Positions 1-9,916 of a DNA stretch of 64,000 bases are shown here, piece after piece (the first letter of the stretch is position 1; every line of letters starts with the position of its first letter). Origin of the DNA: Clostridiales bacterium GWF2_38_85 (GTDB taxonomy: Bacteria; Bacillota; Clostridia; Oscillospirales; CAG-382). Below the pieces are notes generated by a model. It made no database searches and was not told where the DNA came from. It was given only the letters and a program-made list of their open reading frames with translations. The stretch is taken from assembly GCA_001797275.1 (NCBI GenBank), contig MGOY01000014.1:273231-337230 (forward strand), written 5' to 3'. Made by a program: the position numbers and the translations under genes.

Positions 1-2990
1 CGGTTCCAAAGTCAGAACTGGTTGATTCTATAGATGAAGTTAAAAAACTTCTTTCATCAGAAACTTACAGCTCTTACAGAGAATTGTATAAGGATAAGGA
101 GCTTGCGACAAAATCAGTATTTATCGAAGCAAGCGAATATCTTGATGATGAACTTTATTCCGATGCTGAAGTACATGTAGTAGATAATTACAAAGATTCC
201 GACGGAAAAACTCTTATTGCGGGTGACGACGGAAAGGTTTCATGGAAAGTAACAGTACCTGAAGCCGGCAAGTATTCGATTGAAATCGAATACTATACAA
301 TAGTTGAATATTCTGATAACGAAGGTAATGTAATAACAAGCAAACCTTCTTCAATTGAGAGAATTCTTCTTATTGACGACAAAGTGTTGTTTAACGAAGC
401 AAGATCACTTGTATTTACAAAAACATACATCGACAGATATACCGTAGATGGAGTAGAAGTTGATTCGAACTCTGAAGCATTCAGAGAGTTGATTTACGGT
501 GACACCGCAGATGCAAGAATTTTTCAAAAAGATATCAACAACAACGAACTGAAACCCGATAAGGTTGAATTTGGCGAATGGAAAACATCCGCTCTTCAAG
601 ATTCAGCTTCTTATTATAATACACCTTTTGAGATATACCTTGATGAAGGTGAACATATAATAACACTTGATTCTATCAGAGAACCGATAGCAATCAAATC
701 CATAAGACTTTATCCACCTGAAAGCACACCTACATATCAAGAATATCTTGAAGAACATAAAGATGCTGTTGATGTAACCGGTGTTGAACCTATATATATT
801 CAGGCTGAATATCCGACAGCAACTTCAGATAATACAATTTATCAGCTTAACGACAGAACATCGGCAATAACACAACCGACACACACATCACTCATACGCC
901 TTAATACAATCGGCGGCGATAAGTGGATGTATTCGGGGTCATGGATAACTTGGACAGTTGATGTTCCGGAAAGTGGTTTTTATAATATAATACCACGTTC
1001 TAAACAGTCATATTATTCAGGCGTTTATGTTTCACGCGAACTGCTTATTGATGGTAAAGTCCCATTTTCAGAAGCTTCGAGCTTAAGATTCACATTCTCA
1101 GATAATTATCAAACCAATCCGCTCAATAATGGAACAAACGCAGATGGTGAGTTAAATACATTTAAGGTTTACCTTGAAAAAGGAACCCGTGAAATTACCT
1201 TACGTGTCGTTCTTGGTGATATGGCTGAGGTTCTTGCGGACATTCAGAACTCACTCACTAAGATAAACGAATATAGAAGAAAGCTTCTTATGGTAACCGG
1301 TCCTGATCCTGATGAATATCGTGATTACGGTTTCGAGAGAAGTATGCCTGATGTACTTAAGGGTTTATTACAGGAATCTCAAAACCTTTATGCTCATTCT
1401 GCAAAACTTGAAGAAATAATAGGTGCAAAGGGTGACCATTCGGTTATTCTGAATAAGGTTGCTTTCGTTCTTGAACGAATGGGTACATATGCGACAAAGA
1501 TTGCATCCTTGATGGACGATTTACGCGACCAGGCAGGCGCACTCGGAACATGGCTTATGACTACCCAGAATCAACCTTTACTTCTCGACTACATTTGTAT
1601 TCAACCGGTAGAAGATAAAGCTCCAACGGCAGAAGCAAACTTTTTCCAGCAGATGTGGAATGAATTCGCTTCATTCATTCAATCGTTTTATGCCGATTAC
1701 GATTCAATCGGTTCAAAGAGCAATAAAGAAGTTGATCCTAATAAACAGATTGAAGTATGGGTTGCAACCGGACGCGACCAGGCCCAAATTATCAGAAACC
1801 TGATCGATGATTATTTCACCGCTGAGACAGGAGTTTCGGTAAACCTGAAGCTTGTTGTCGCCGGTACACTGCTGCCTGCAACACTTGCAGGAACAGGACC
1901 TGATGTTGCCTTGAGTAATGGTCAAGGTGATGCTATCAATTATGCAATCCGTTCAGCTGTTTTAAAACTAAATGATTATGATACATTTGATGAAGTAATA
2001 ACAAGATTTAATAAGTCTGCAATAGTGCCTCTTACATTATATGGTGATACATATGGTATTCCCGAAAACATGTCATTCCCGATGATGTTTTATCGTAAAG
2101 ACATTCTTACCGAGCTTGGTATCGAAGTTCCCGAAACATGGGAAGATTTCTATGATGCAATTTATAAGCTTCAGGCAAATAAACTTGACATCGGTTTTCC
2201 GGGTGGTCTTTCTGGAACACTTATGCTTATGTATCAGGAAGGCGAGACACTTTATGATACGGCATTGATTGATGATGCCGGTAATGAAATTCCGAAAACA
2301 GAAGGCATGAAAATTAATCTTGACTCTGATACAGCTCTTGCAAAATTCAAGGAAGTATGTGAACTGTACACTATGTATGACTTCCCGGTATCTTATGAAT
2401 TTGCTAACCGTTTCCGCAGCGGTGAAATGCCTCTTGCAATTCAAGATTACTCTGCATATAACCAGCTCGTAATTTTTGCACCTGAAATTAAGGGTATGTG
2501 GGGCTTTACCACCTTGCCCGGTGTTGAAAACGAAGATGGCACAATAAATTATACGAGCGTTGGTGGTGTAAGCTGTTCACTTATGATGCGTACAGTTGAA
2601 GAAGCAAAAAAAGAATATGCATGGGACTTCATGGATTGGTGGTCGGGTTCAGAAGCACAAAGCAAATTCGGCAATGAAATGGTTGCACTTATCGGACCTT
2701 CCGCAAAACAACCCACAGCAAACCTTGACGCACTTTACAATATGCCATGGTCTGCTGAAGAATATAAAAACCTATATGCACAATTTCAACAGGTAAACTG
2801 CACACCTGAGTTCCCTGGTGGATATATAATCTCCCGTTATGCTCAATTTGCATTTCTTAATGTATATAATAAGGGTGATGAACCAATTGAAGCGATGCGT
2901 AAATATATTGATGACATAAACAAAGAGTTAACAAGAAAACGTCAGGAATTTGATTTGCCGGTTACATCGGATTTTACAATAACTGATTAA
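1..2990 (+). CDS. Carbohydrate ABC transporter substrate-binding protein with two N-terminal beta-sandwich domains (5' truncated)
   Basis: The reading frame is open to the left edge, so the true start, signal peptide and any lipobox lie outside the window. Two beta-rich modules (about nt 110-720 and 790-1620) resemble CBM35/malectin-like carbohydrate-binding domains; both contain a matching LLIDDK/LLIDGK strand followed by F-[NS]-EA. The second module is interrupted by a long helical segment at about nt 1215-1560. From about nt 1738 the protein is a family 1 solute-binding domain (VWVATGRDQAQ, GTGPDVALSNGQG, FYRKDILTELGI). At over 990 residues it is about twice the usual length of such proteins. 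It probably captures an oligosaccharide outside the cell and delivers it to the permeases just downstream. The substrate cannot be read from sequence. Confidence 0.85.
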   Translation, partial: VPKSELVDSIDEVKKLLSSETYSSYRELYKDKELATKSVFIEASEYLDDELYSDAEVHVVDNYKDSDGKTLIAGDDGKVSWKVTVPEAGKYSIEIEYYTIVEYSDNEGNVITSKPSSIERILLIDDKVLFNEARSLVFTKTYIDRYTVDGVEVDSNSEAFRELIYGDTADARIFQKDINNNELKPDKVEFGEWKTSALQDSASYYNTPFEIYLDEGEHIITLDSIREPIAIKSIRLYPPESTPTYQEYLEEHKDAVDVTGVEPIYIQAEYPTATSDNTIYQLNDRTSAITQPTHTSLIRLNTIGGDKWMYSGSWITWTVDVPESGFYNIIPRSKQSYYSGVYVSRELLIDGKVPFSEASSLRFTFSDNYQTNPLNNGTNADGELNTFKVYLEKGTREITLRVVLGDMAEVLADIQNSLTKINEYRRKLLMVTGPDPDEYRDYGFERSMPDVLKGLLQESQNLYAHSAKLEEIIGAKGDHSVILNKVAFVLERMGTYATKIASLMDDLRDQAGALGTWLMTTQNQPLLLDYICIQPVEDKAPTAEANFFQQMWNEFASFIQSFYADYDSIGSKSNKEVDPNKQIEVWVATGRDQAQIIRNLIDDYFTAETGVSVNLKLVVAGTLLPATLAGTGPDVALSNGQGDAINYAIRSAVLKLNDYDTFDEVITRFNKSAIVPLTLYGDTYGIPENMSFPMMFYRKDILTELGIEVPETWEDFYDAIYKLQANKLDIGFPGGLSGTLMLMYQEGETLYDTALIDDAGNEIPKTEGMKINLDSDTALAKFKEVCELYTMYDFPVSYEFANRFRSGEMPLAIQDYSAYNQLVIFAPEIKGMWGFTTLPGVENEDGTINYTSVGGVSCSLMMRTVEEAKKEYAWDFMDWWSGSEAQSKFGNEMVALIGPSAKQPTANLDALYNMPWSAEEYKNLYAQFQQVNCTPEFPGGYIISRYAQFAFLNVYNKGDEPIEAMRKYIDDINKELTRKRQEFDLPVTSDFTITD

Positions 2991-3027
2991 TCATTAACTT
3001 AAAGATATAAAATGAGGAGGATTACAT

Positions 3028-3981
3028 ATGTCAGTTAAAACAGTTGTGCAGGATTCAAAACCGGTCCTCAGAAAAGATATTTCAAAATTTGCCTGGACGC
3101 TTAAAGAAATGAGGAAAAACGGAGCTGCATATCTTATGATTGCACCATTTTTCATTCTGTTTTTTGTGTTTACGGTTGTGCCGGTTCTGCTTTCTATTGT
3201 TATCAGCTTTACAACTTTCAACATGCTTGAATTTCCCAAATGGATTTTCATGGATAATTACATAAGATTATTGCTTGACGATGAGATATTTCTTATTGCA
3301 ATTAAAAATACAATTGTATTCGCTATATTAACCGGGCCGTTATCATATCTGTTATCGTTGTTCTTCGCATGGTTTATCAACGAACTTCGCCCAAAAATAA
3401 GAGCATTTGTAACATTGATATTCTATGCACCATCAATTGCAGGTAATGTATACCTGATTTGGATAATACTTTTCTCAGGCGACCAATACGGACTCGTAAA
3501 CGGTCTTCTGATGGATTTGAATATTATCAACTCACCGATATTGTTCTTCCAGGATACAAGATTTATAATGCCTTTAATCATTGCTGTTGCATTATGGTCC
3601 TCACTTGGTACCTCATTTCTTACTTTCATCGCCGGTTTTCAGGTTGTTGACAAGTCATTATATGAAGCGGGTGCTGTTGATGGTATCAAGAACAGATGGC
3701 AGGAGCTTTGGTTTATTACGCTTCCCACAATGCGTCCTCAGATGATGCTTGGTGCGATTCTTGCAATAACAGGTTCATTCGGCTTCGGCGGTATTATTAC
3801 CGCACTCGTTGGTTTCCCCAGCCCTGATTATGTTGCACACACGATTATGCATCATCTTGAAGATTACGGCGGGATGAGATTTGAGCTTGGATATTCATCT
3901 GCTATAGCAACTATTCTGTTCTTTATGATGTTGGGCGCAAATCTGTTAGTAACTCGATTACTCAGAAAGGTGGGAACATAA
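3028..3981 (+). CDS. Sugar ABC transporter permease, MalF/UgpA type (pair 1)
   Basis: A 317-residue inner-membrane permease with about six hydrophobic segments, the first at residues 35-60. The cytoplasmic EAA loop that docks the ATPase is clear (YEAGAVDGIKNRWQELWFIT, then LP). It starts at an ATG with a GAGGAGG site 38 bp after the substrate-binding protein gene, so the two should be cotranscribed. It should form a heterodimer with the MalG-type permease that follows after one base. No nucleotide-binding subunit is encoded nearby, as is common in Clostridia that share one MsmK/UgpC-type ATPase among several sugar importers. Confidence 0.9.
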   Translation: MSVKTVVQDSKPVLRKDISKFAWTLKEMRKNGAAYLMIAPFFILFFVFTVVPVLLSIVISFTTFNMLEFPKWIFMDNYIRLLLDDEIFLIAIKNTIVFAILTGPLSYLLSLFFAWFINELRPKIRAFVTLIFYAPSIAGNVYLIWIILFSGDQYGLVNGLLMDLNIINSPILFFQDTRFIMPLIIAVALWSSLGTSFLTFIAGFQVVDKSLYEAGAVDGIKNRWQELWFITLPTMRPQMMLGAILAITGSFGFGGIITALVGFPSPDYVAHTIMHHLEDYGGMRFELGYSSAIATILFFMMLGANLLVTRLLRKVGT

Positions 3982-3982
3982 T

Positions 3983-4861
3983 ATGAAAGAAAAGTCTGTT
4001 AAAGCAGCTAAGAGATATCGTTCATTAAACAGATCTCTTGGCGGTGATATCGGCGTTTATATTCTTCTTGCCTTAGTTGGTTCGGTTATGGTGCTTCCAC
4101 TTATATATGCCATAGCACAATCGTTGAAACCACTTGATGAGTTATGGATATTCCCACCCCGTTTCTTCGTTGTCAACCCGACACTTAAAAATTTTGGCGA
4201 TTTGTTCCGTTTGATGCGTACCTCATGGGTTCCGTTTTCACGTTACATATTCAATACTGTATTTTACTCAGTGGTGGGTACAGCAGGCAATGTACTTCTT
4301 TCATCAATGGCAGCATATGCGATATCAAAGATCAAGTTTCCAGGTAGAAACTTCTTATTCTCAATTATCATATATTCTTTGATGTTCAATGCAACAGTAA
4401 CAGGTATTACAAACTTTATCACAATGTCAGCTTTACATATGGTTGATTCTATATATGCGATCATCATTCCAGCATGGTGTACAACATTCGGTCTTTACCT
4501 TATGAAGCAGTTTATGGAGAGTTCGGTACCGGATGAGGTTCTTGAATCAGCAAGACTTGAGGGAGCCGGCGAACTTAAGATATTCGCAAAAATTGCAATG
4601 CCCATGGTTAAACCTGCATGGATCACACTCATAATTTTTGCGTTTAACGGACTTTGGAATGCCGGCGCAAATATGTATGTTTACAGCGAGCAGCTTAAAA
4701 CCTTCAACTATGCTATCGGTCAGATTCTTGCCGGAGGTATTGCGAGATCAGGTGCAGCGGCAGCATCGACTGTTATTACAATGATAGTTCCAATTATAGT
4801 GTTTATTATAACACAGAGTAGCATTATACAGACAATGTCTACATCCGGTATGAAGGACTAA
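3983..4861 (+). CDS. Carbohydrate ABC transporter permease, MalG/UgpE type (pair 1)
   Basis: A 292-residue polytopic protein of the MalG family. The first transmembrane segment is near residues 25-48, and the EAA loop (ESARLEGAGELKIFAKIAMP) is near residue 190. It starts one base after the preceding permease stop and uses the AAAGGTGGG site inside that gene's end. It should complete the transmembrane channel for the large substrate-binding protein. Its last residues (SGMKD) match the usual short C-terminus of MalG-type subunits. Confidence 0.9.
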   Translation: MKEKSVKAAKRYRSLNRSLGGDIGVYILLALVGSVMVLPLIYAIAQSLKPLDELWIFPPRFFVVNPTLKNFGDLFRLMRTSWVPFSRYIFNTVFYSVVGTAGNVLLSSMAAYAISKIKFPGRNFLFSIIIYSLMFNATVTGITNFITMSALHMVDSIYAIIIPAWCTTFGLYLMKQFMESSVPDEVLESARLEGAGELKIFAKIAMPMVKPAWITLIIFAFNGLWNAGANMYVYSEQLKTFNYAIGQILAGGIARSGAAAASTVITMIVPIIVFIITQSSIIQTMSTSGMKD

Positions 4862-4872
4862 GGGGGAAAAAT

Positions 4873-7062
4873 ATGAAAAGAAATTTATCTAAAATCTTTC
4901 TGGTCTCCTTGTGCTTATTAATGCTGATCGGTACAATACCGGTAGCAGCGAAAGTACCGTATACAACCTATACTTATAATGTAAGCATGCAAGCGGTTGA
5001 AAGCCCGGACGCATATGTTCCGGAGACAGTAATCAGCACAAGTTCGCTGATAAAATCACTCAATGCTGAGGGCAATGAAAACACAAAAATCCGTTATCCG
5101 GATCTTGCGACAACTTTAAATTTAACTACAATTTCGGATGTTTTTGTAGATGACCTTAACTGGGTTTATATCGTAAACAAAGGCGCGAACCAAATTCTCG
5201 TATGTGACGAGAGATATAATTTAAAATATGTCATATCAGAATTTATCAATGATCAAGGAGTGCCTGATAGTCTTGATGGACCCAGCGGTGTATTTATATC
5301 AGAAACTGAAATATATGTTGCAGATACAGAAAATGCTCGAATAGTTATCTTCGATAAAGTTGGTAGCTTTAAAGATATTATTCCTGAACCGGCAAGTGAA
5401 GTTTTCCCTGACAACAGCGTTTATAAACCGATCGCTCTCGCTATTGATAATGCCGGTCGTGTATATGTTGTTTCATCAACAACAAACTACGGTGTCATTT
5501 CACTTAACAGAGATGGTTCATTTAACGGATTCCTTGGTGCTCAGAAGGTCACACCGAATATGTGGCAGTATTTTTGGCGTATATTTCAGACTCCGGAACA
5601 GATTGCAAAACAAATTAAATGGGTTCCGACTGAGTACAATAATATTACAATTGATGACGGTGGATTCATCTATGTTACTACCTCATCAATTGATGAAGGT
5701 TCACAGCAAGCAGCTATCTGGAGCAAATCACGCTCTGATAAATATGCTCCGGTAAAAAAGCTGAATCCCAATGGGTCAGATGTTATGAGAAGAACAGGTT
5801 TCTGGCCACCTTCGGGAGAAGTTCTGGTAAACTGGGGAACTGAATCAAACACCGGTGCTTCAAGAATAGTCGATGTTGCATTAGGACCAAACGGAATGTG
5901 GAGTATAATCGATTCAAAGCGTCAAAAAATATACACCTACGACCAGGATGGTAAAATGCTGTTTATATTTGGCGATTACGGAATGCAGGTTGGTGATATT
6001 CAACAAATCAAAGCCATAGATTATCAGGGATCTAACATTATTGCAGTCGATACAACCGCAAATCTTTTAATGGTTTATAAGAGAACTGAATATGGCGATT
6101 TAATTGGTGAAGCACTCCAAAATACTCTCGAAAATAAACATCAGAATGCAGTAAGCTATTATATCAATATTCTCCAAAGAAATAATAACTTTGCTCAAGC
6201 GTATGTTGGTGTTGGTAAGAGTAAGTTGATGAGCGGCGAATATGAACAGGCAATGAAGTATTTTCAATATGCTTCCGATAAAGAAAATTATTCATTGGCA
6301 TTTGCTGAAGCTCGCAAAATATGGATTGAGAAATATGTTTTCATTGTTCCTTTAGCAATAATAATTATAGCATTTTTAATAAACAAATTCTTTAAATATG
6401 CAAATAAAATAAATAAAAAAGGGCAGGTAATGAAAGCAAAGCGTACTCTTCTTGAAGAGTATTTATACGGCTTCCACATTATCTTCCATCCATTTGACGG
6501 TTTTTGGGATTTAAAGCATGAGAAGCGAGGCTCGGTAAAGGGTGCAACCCTTATGCTGTTCCTGACAGTACTTGCTTTCCTGTATCAGTCAATAGGAAGA
6601 GGGTACCTATTTGATTCAAACTCAACAAACGTAAACTATTTTATAGCAATAACCTCAGTTGCAATGCCGGTTATGTTGTGGGTAACAGCGAACTGGTGCC
6701 TTACAACTCTGTTTGATGGAGAAGGCAGTTATAAGGATGTGTATGTTACAACCTGTTATGCTTTAACTCCATTACCTATGCTTATAGTTCCGATGGCATT
6801 TATTGCAAACTTTGTTACATTAACCGAAGCTGACTTAGTTAATATGGTTGTTCAGTTAGCATTTGTATGGACAGGATTTTTGATTTTCTTCGGAATGATG
6901 GTTATTCACGATTATTCGTTGTTCAAGAACATAGTAACTTCACTTGGTTCGATTGTCGGTATGGCATTTATAATGTTCGTAGCTGCATTGTTCTCAAGTT
7001 TGCTTATGAAGATATTCTCGTTCGGATACAACATTTACATCGAACTATCATTACGAATGTGA
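4873..7062 (+). CDS. Exported NHL-repeat beta-propeller, TPR and Yip1-type membrane protein
   Basis: This 729-residue protein begins with a signal peptide or anchor (residues 1-27). Residues about 60-410 contain NHL/beta-propeller repeats (ISDVFVDDLNWVYIV, GPSGVFISETEIYVAD, PIALAIDNAGRVYVV, AIDYQGSNIIAVD). Two TPR-like helix pairs follow at about 415-475, then a transmembrane helix at about 485-505. The final 200 residues are a Yip1-type multi-span domain (VTANWCLTTLFDGEGSYKDV). It lies 11 bp after a permease and 20 bp before the DUF5696 gene, both with good ribosome binding sites, so it belongs to the operon. By topology the propeller faces outward. The role is unknown; sensing or organising the importer is inference only. 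Confidence 0.7.
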   Translation: MKRNLSKIFLVSLCLLMLIGTIPVAAKVPYTTYTYNVSMQAVESPDAYVPETVISTSSLIKSLNAEGNENTKIRYPDLATTLNLTTISDVFVDDLNWVYIVNKGANQILVCDERYNLKYVISEFINDQGVPDSLDGPSGVFISETEIYVADTENARIVIFDKVGSFKDIIPEPASEVFPDNSVYKPIALAIDNAGRVYVVSSTTNYGVISLNRDGSFNGFLGAQKVTPNMWQYFWRIFQTPEQIAKQIKWVPTEYNNITIDDGGFIYVTTSSIDEGSQQAAIWSKSRSDKYAPVKKLNPNGSDVMRRTGFWPPSGEVLVNWGTESNTGASRIVDVALGPNGMWSIIDSKRQKIYTYDQDGKMLFIFGDYGMQVGDIQQIKAIDYQGSNIIAVDTTANLLMVYKRTEYGDLIGEALQNTLENKHQNAVSYYINILQRNNNFAQAYVGVGKSKLMSGEYEQAMKYFQYASDKENYSLAFAEARKIWIEKYVFIVPLAIIIIAFLINKFFKYANKINKKGQVMKAKRTLLEEYLYGFHIIFHPFDGFWDLKHEKRGSVKGATLMLFLTVLAFLYQSIGRGYLFDSNSTNVNYFIAITSVAMPVMLWVTANWCLTTLFDGEGSYKDVYVTTCYALTPLPMLIVPMAFIANFVTLTEADLVNMVVQLAFVWTGFLIFFGMMVIHDYSLFKNIVTSLGSIVGMAFIMFVAALFSSLLMKIFSFGYNIYIELSLRM

Positions 7063-7081
7063 CGGGAGAAAGGAGAAAGTT

Positions 7082-9901
7082 ATGAAATTAAAATTTAAAG
7101 CGTTGATATCTCTTTTCTTGGCACTTTTTATGCTATTATCCATGTGTTCTTTCCTTACAGTTTTTGCTGCAGAAACAAGTAGTGATGAAAGTCTTTCCGA
7201 GGAAGAACAAAAGCTTGATGAAGCTCCTTATACAAAAATAATATATGGATCTGTTCAGGCAAAAGTAAATACTATGACTCAAGGTATTACCGTCGGTGAC
7301 ATGACCATGTTCTACGATCCCGCATCGGGTGAAGTAGCAATTAAGAATGATGTGACCGGAGAATACCTATTAACAAACCCATATAATGTTTCATCAACTA
7401 CTACTTCCACCGGGACAGCATCTTCTCCTGCTACCTTGCAAACTTTGTTGTCACAGGTAATAGTTAAGTATACCGAAAATGACAAGGAAAGCACATTTAA
7501 CAGCTTTAAGGATGCTGCAATCGAAAAACAAATTGTCGTCAAGGATATAAGAGGAGGTCTGAGAGTTGAATATACTCTTGGTAGAGAAGAAGTAAGACTT
7601 CTTGTTCCCGAATGTATAACAGTTGAGGACTTCAATTGGATATATGAACCGATTGCATCTCAGAGCAAGTATGATGCTGATAAATTTGCAGCATATTATC
7701 TGCTCAAGGATGCAAACAACCCTAATGATCCCAAGAAAACTCAGCTTACAACTAAAATCCAATGGCCTATAACTGAAAAGTTTCCTGTATATGTTCTTGA
7801 CCCTTCTGCAAAGTATGCAGAAAGACTCAGGCTTGAAAAAATAGTCAAGAAATATACAGCATTAACTTTTGAATTGCTTGATGAAATGCATATAAAAACT
7901 GACTATACTGTTACAAATAAAGAACCTGCTTTGTTTAAGCTTGCGCTTGAGTATTATCTTGAAGAAGACGGTGTTTCTGTCAGACTTGCGGCAAACAACA
8001 TCCGTTTCGACTCATCAAACTATAAGTTAGAGGATATTACATATCTTCCATATATGGGTTCAGCTGTTGTCGCTAATAGTGCTGCTGCTAATAAAGGATA
8101 TGTATTTACTCCTGATGGTTCGGGAAGCTTAATAAGTTTTGAAGATGTCGTTGGCCAGCCTGTTATAATTACGGACAGCTTATATGGACATGATTATGCT
8201 TTCCACGATATCTCATCGGGTGCAAATAAGGAAGTTATGAGACTTCCTGTATTCGGTATCATACAAGAGATTGCAAAGTGGACCCGTGAAACAGTACCAA
8301 TTGAAGAAATTAATGATAAAGGTGAAATAGTTATAACAGAAAAACCTGTTGAAACATATACACCCTATAATGCAGGTTATCTTGCAATTATAGAAGAAGG
8401 TGCATCACTTTCACAGATATCAGTTGAAAATGGTGGTATAACACACAATCGTATCTCTGTTTTTACTAAGTTTAATCCTCGTCCAAAGGACCAATACAAG
8501 CTTGACGGTGGTTTATCTGCCGGCTCAAACGCTATGTGGACTGTTGAATCAAAGCGTAAATATACCGGCGATTTTAGAATCAGGTATATAATGTTGAAAG
8601 ACGATGATGCCACATATGCAGGTATGGCAAGAACATACCAGAACTATCTTGTAGAAAAAGGAGTTCTTACATCACTTGATGATACAGAAGACGATATCCC
8701 ACTTTACATTGAAACTCTTGGTGCTCTTGATACAACAGCTAGAATATTAGGAGTTCCGGTTGATAAGCAAACTGCTCTTTCATCCTTTAGTAAAACAATT
8801 GAATTCCTTGAAGCTTTGAAGAAGCAGGATATATCAAATGTAAAAGTCAAACTTACGGGATGGATAAATGGCGGACTTACCTCTACTGTTCCTTATAAAT
8901 TCAATATAGAAAAAGCATTGGGCGATGATAAGGGATTCGCAAATCTTGTTGAATACGCAAAACAAAATAACATTGAGCTATTTCCCGATTTTGATTTTGT
9001 ATTTGTAAAAACAGATAAAGCATTTGATGGATTCAATTATAAAGACAGTGCGGTTCTTACGATAGACGACCGTGCAGCACAATATAGAAAATATAACTAT
9101 GTATATCAAACATATAGATCTGGCAGATGGGTTCTCTTGAGTCCAAATGTAACAGAAGCCTTTTATGATAAGATATACGAGAAGTATTCAACCTTTAATG
9201 TTGGTGGTATTGGTATTTCGACATTAGGCTCTGTTCTTACATCAGATTTTAATGAAGATGCACAGCTTAATAGAGAAGACTCGGTTGTTTTGTATACAAG
9301 ACTTCTTGCCAAAATATTGGAAGAGAACGGCAAGGTTCTTATATCCGGAGGAAACTCATTTACATTACAATACGCAACGGATATTCTTGATGTTCCATTT
9401 GAAAATTCAAGAAGTATTTATTCTTATGCAAGTGTTCCTTTCATGGGAATGGTATTACACAGCTATGTTGATTTCTCAGGAACAGCAATCAATCTTGCCG
9501 GCGATTATAGATATGCTCTGTTAAAAACAATCGAAAACGGTGCAAGCCCTTACTTTATAATAGCACTTGAAAATGCATCGGAATTGATTACGTCAGATTA
9601 TTCAGAGTATTATTCGGTTCGTGCAAGTATTTGGCTTCAGAGTATTATTGATACCTACGATGAGCTTAATACAGCCCTTAAGGATGTGCAGACTCAGAAG
9701 ATGGTTGATCACCAATTTGTAGGTGGTAATCAGAGAATAATCATGACAAAATATGAAAATGGAGTAGTATTTTACTTGAATTATACTCTTGATGATTACA
9801 CAGTTGAAATATTCGACGAAGACGGTGAAGTCACGGACAGCTTCATAGTTCCTTCACAAGATTTTATTAAGTTCGATAAGAACGGTAAACAGGTGAATTA
9901 A
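7082..9901 (+). CDS. DUF5696-family exported protein, possible TIM-barrel glycosidase
   Basis: A 939-residue protein with a signal peptide ending near residue 30 (LTVFAAETSS). Residues about 60-520 are beta-rich. Residues about 535-865 alternate strands and helices in the style of a (beta/alpha)8 barrel (VKVKLTGWINGG; IELFPDFDFVFV near residue 634; VGGIGISTLGSVLTSDF; KVLISGGNSF). A short beta domain closes the protein. This order recalls several glycoside hydrolase families, but I recognise the protein only as DUF5696-like, a family usually found beside carbohydrate ABC permeases. No transmembrane anchor is seen after the signal peptide. Enzyme activity is inferred from fold style and has not been shown. 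AGAAAGGAG precedes the ATG. Confidence 0.7.
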   Translation: MKLKFKALISLFLALFMLLSMCSFLTVFAAETSSDESLSEEEQKLDEAPYTKIIYGSVQAKVNTMTQGITVGDMTMFYDPASGEVAIKNDVTGEYLLTNPYNVSSTTTSTGTASSPATLQTLLSQVIVKYTENDKESTFNSFKDAAIEKQIVVKDIRGGLRVEYTLGREEVRLLVPECITVEDFNWIYEPIASQSKYDADKFAAYYLLKDANNPNDPKKTQLTTKIQWPITEKFPVYVLDPSAKYAERLRLEKIVKKYTALTFELLDEMHIKTDYTVTNKEPALFKLALEYYLEEDGVSVRLAANNIRFDSSNYKLEDITYLPYMGSAVVANSAAANKGYVFTPDGSGSLISFEDVVGQPVIITDSLYGHDYAFHDISSGANKEVMRLPVFGIIQEIAKWTRETVPIEEINDKGEIVITEKPVETYTPYNAGYLAIIEEGASLSQISVENGGITHNRISVFTKFNPRPKDQYKLDGGLSAGSNAMWTVESKRKYTGDFRIRYIMLKDDDATYAGMARTYQNYLVEKGVLTSLDDTEDDIPLYIETLGALDTTARILGVPVDKQTALSSFSKTIEFLEALKKQDISNVKVKLTGWINGGLTSTVPYKFNIEKALGDDKGFANLVEYAKQNNIELFPDFDFVFVKTDKAFDGFNYKDSAVLTIDDRAAQYRKYNYVYQTYRSGRWVLLSPNVTEAFYDKIYEKYSTFNVGGIGISTLGSVLTSDFNEDAQLNREDSVVLYTRLLAKILEENGKVLISGGNSFTLQYATDILDVPFENSRSIYSYASVPFMGMVLHSYVDFSGTAINLAGDYRYALLKTIENGASPYFIIALENASELITSDYSEYYSVRASIWLQSIIDTYDELNTALKDVQTQKMVDHQFVGGNQRIIMTKYENGVVFYLNYTLDDYTVEIFDEDGEVTDSFIVPSQDFIKFDKNGKQVN

Positions 9902-9916
9902 AGAGGAGGGGAAATA

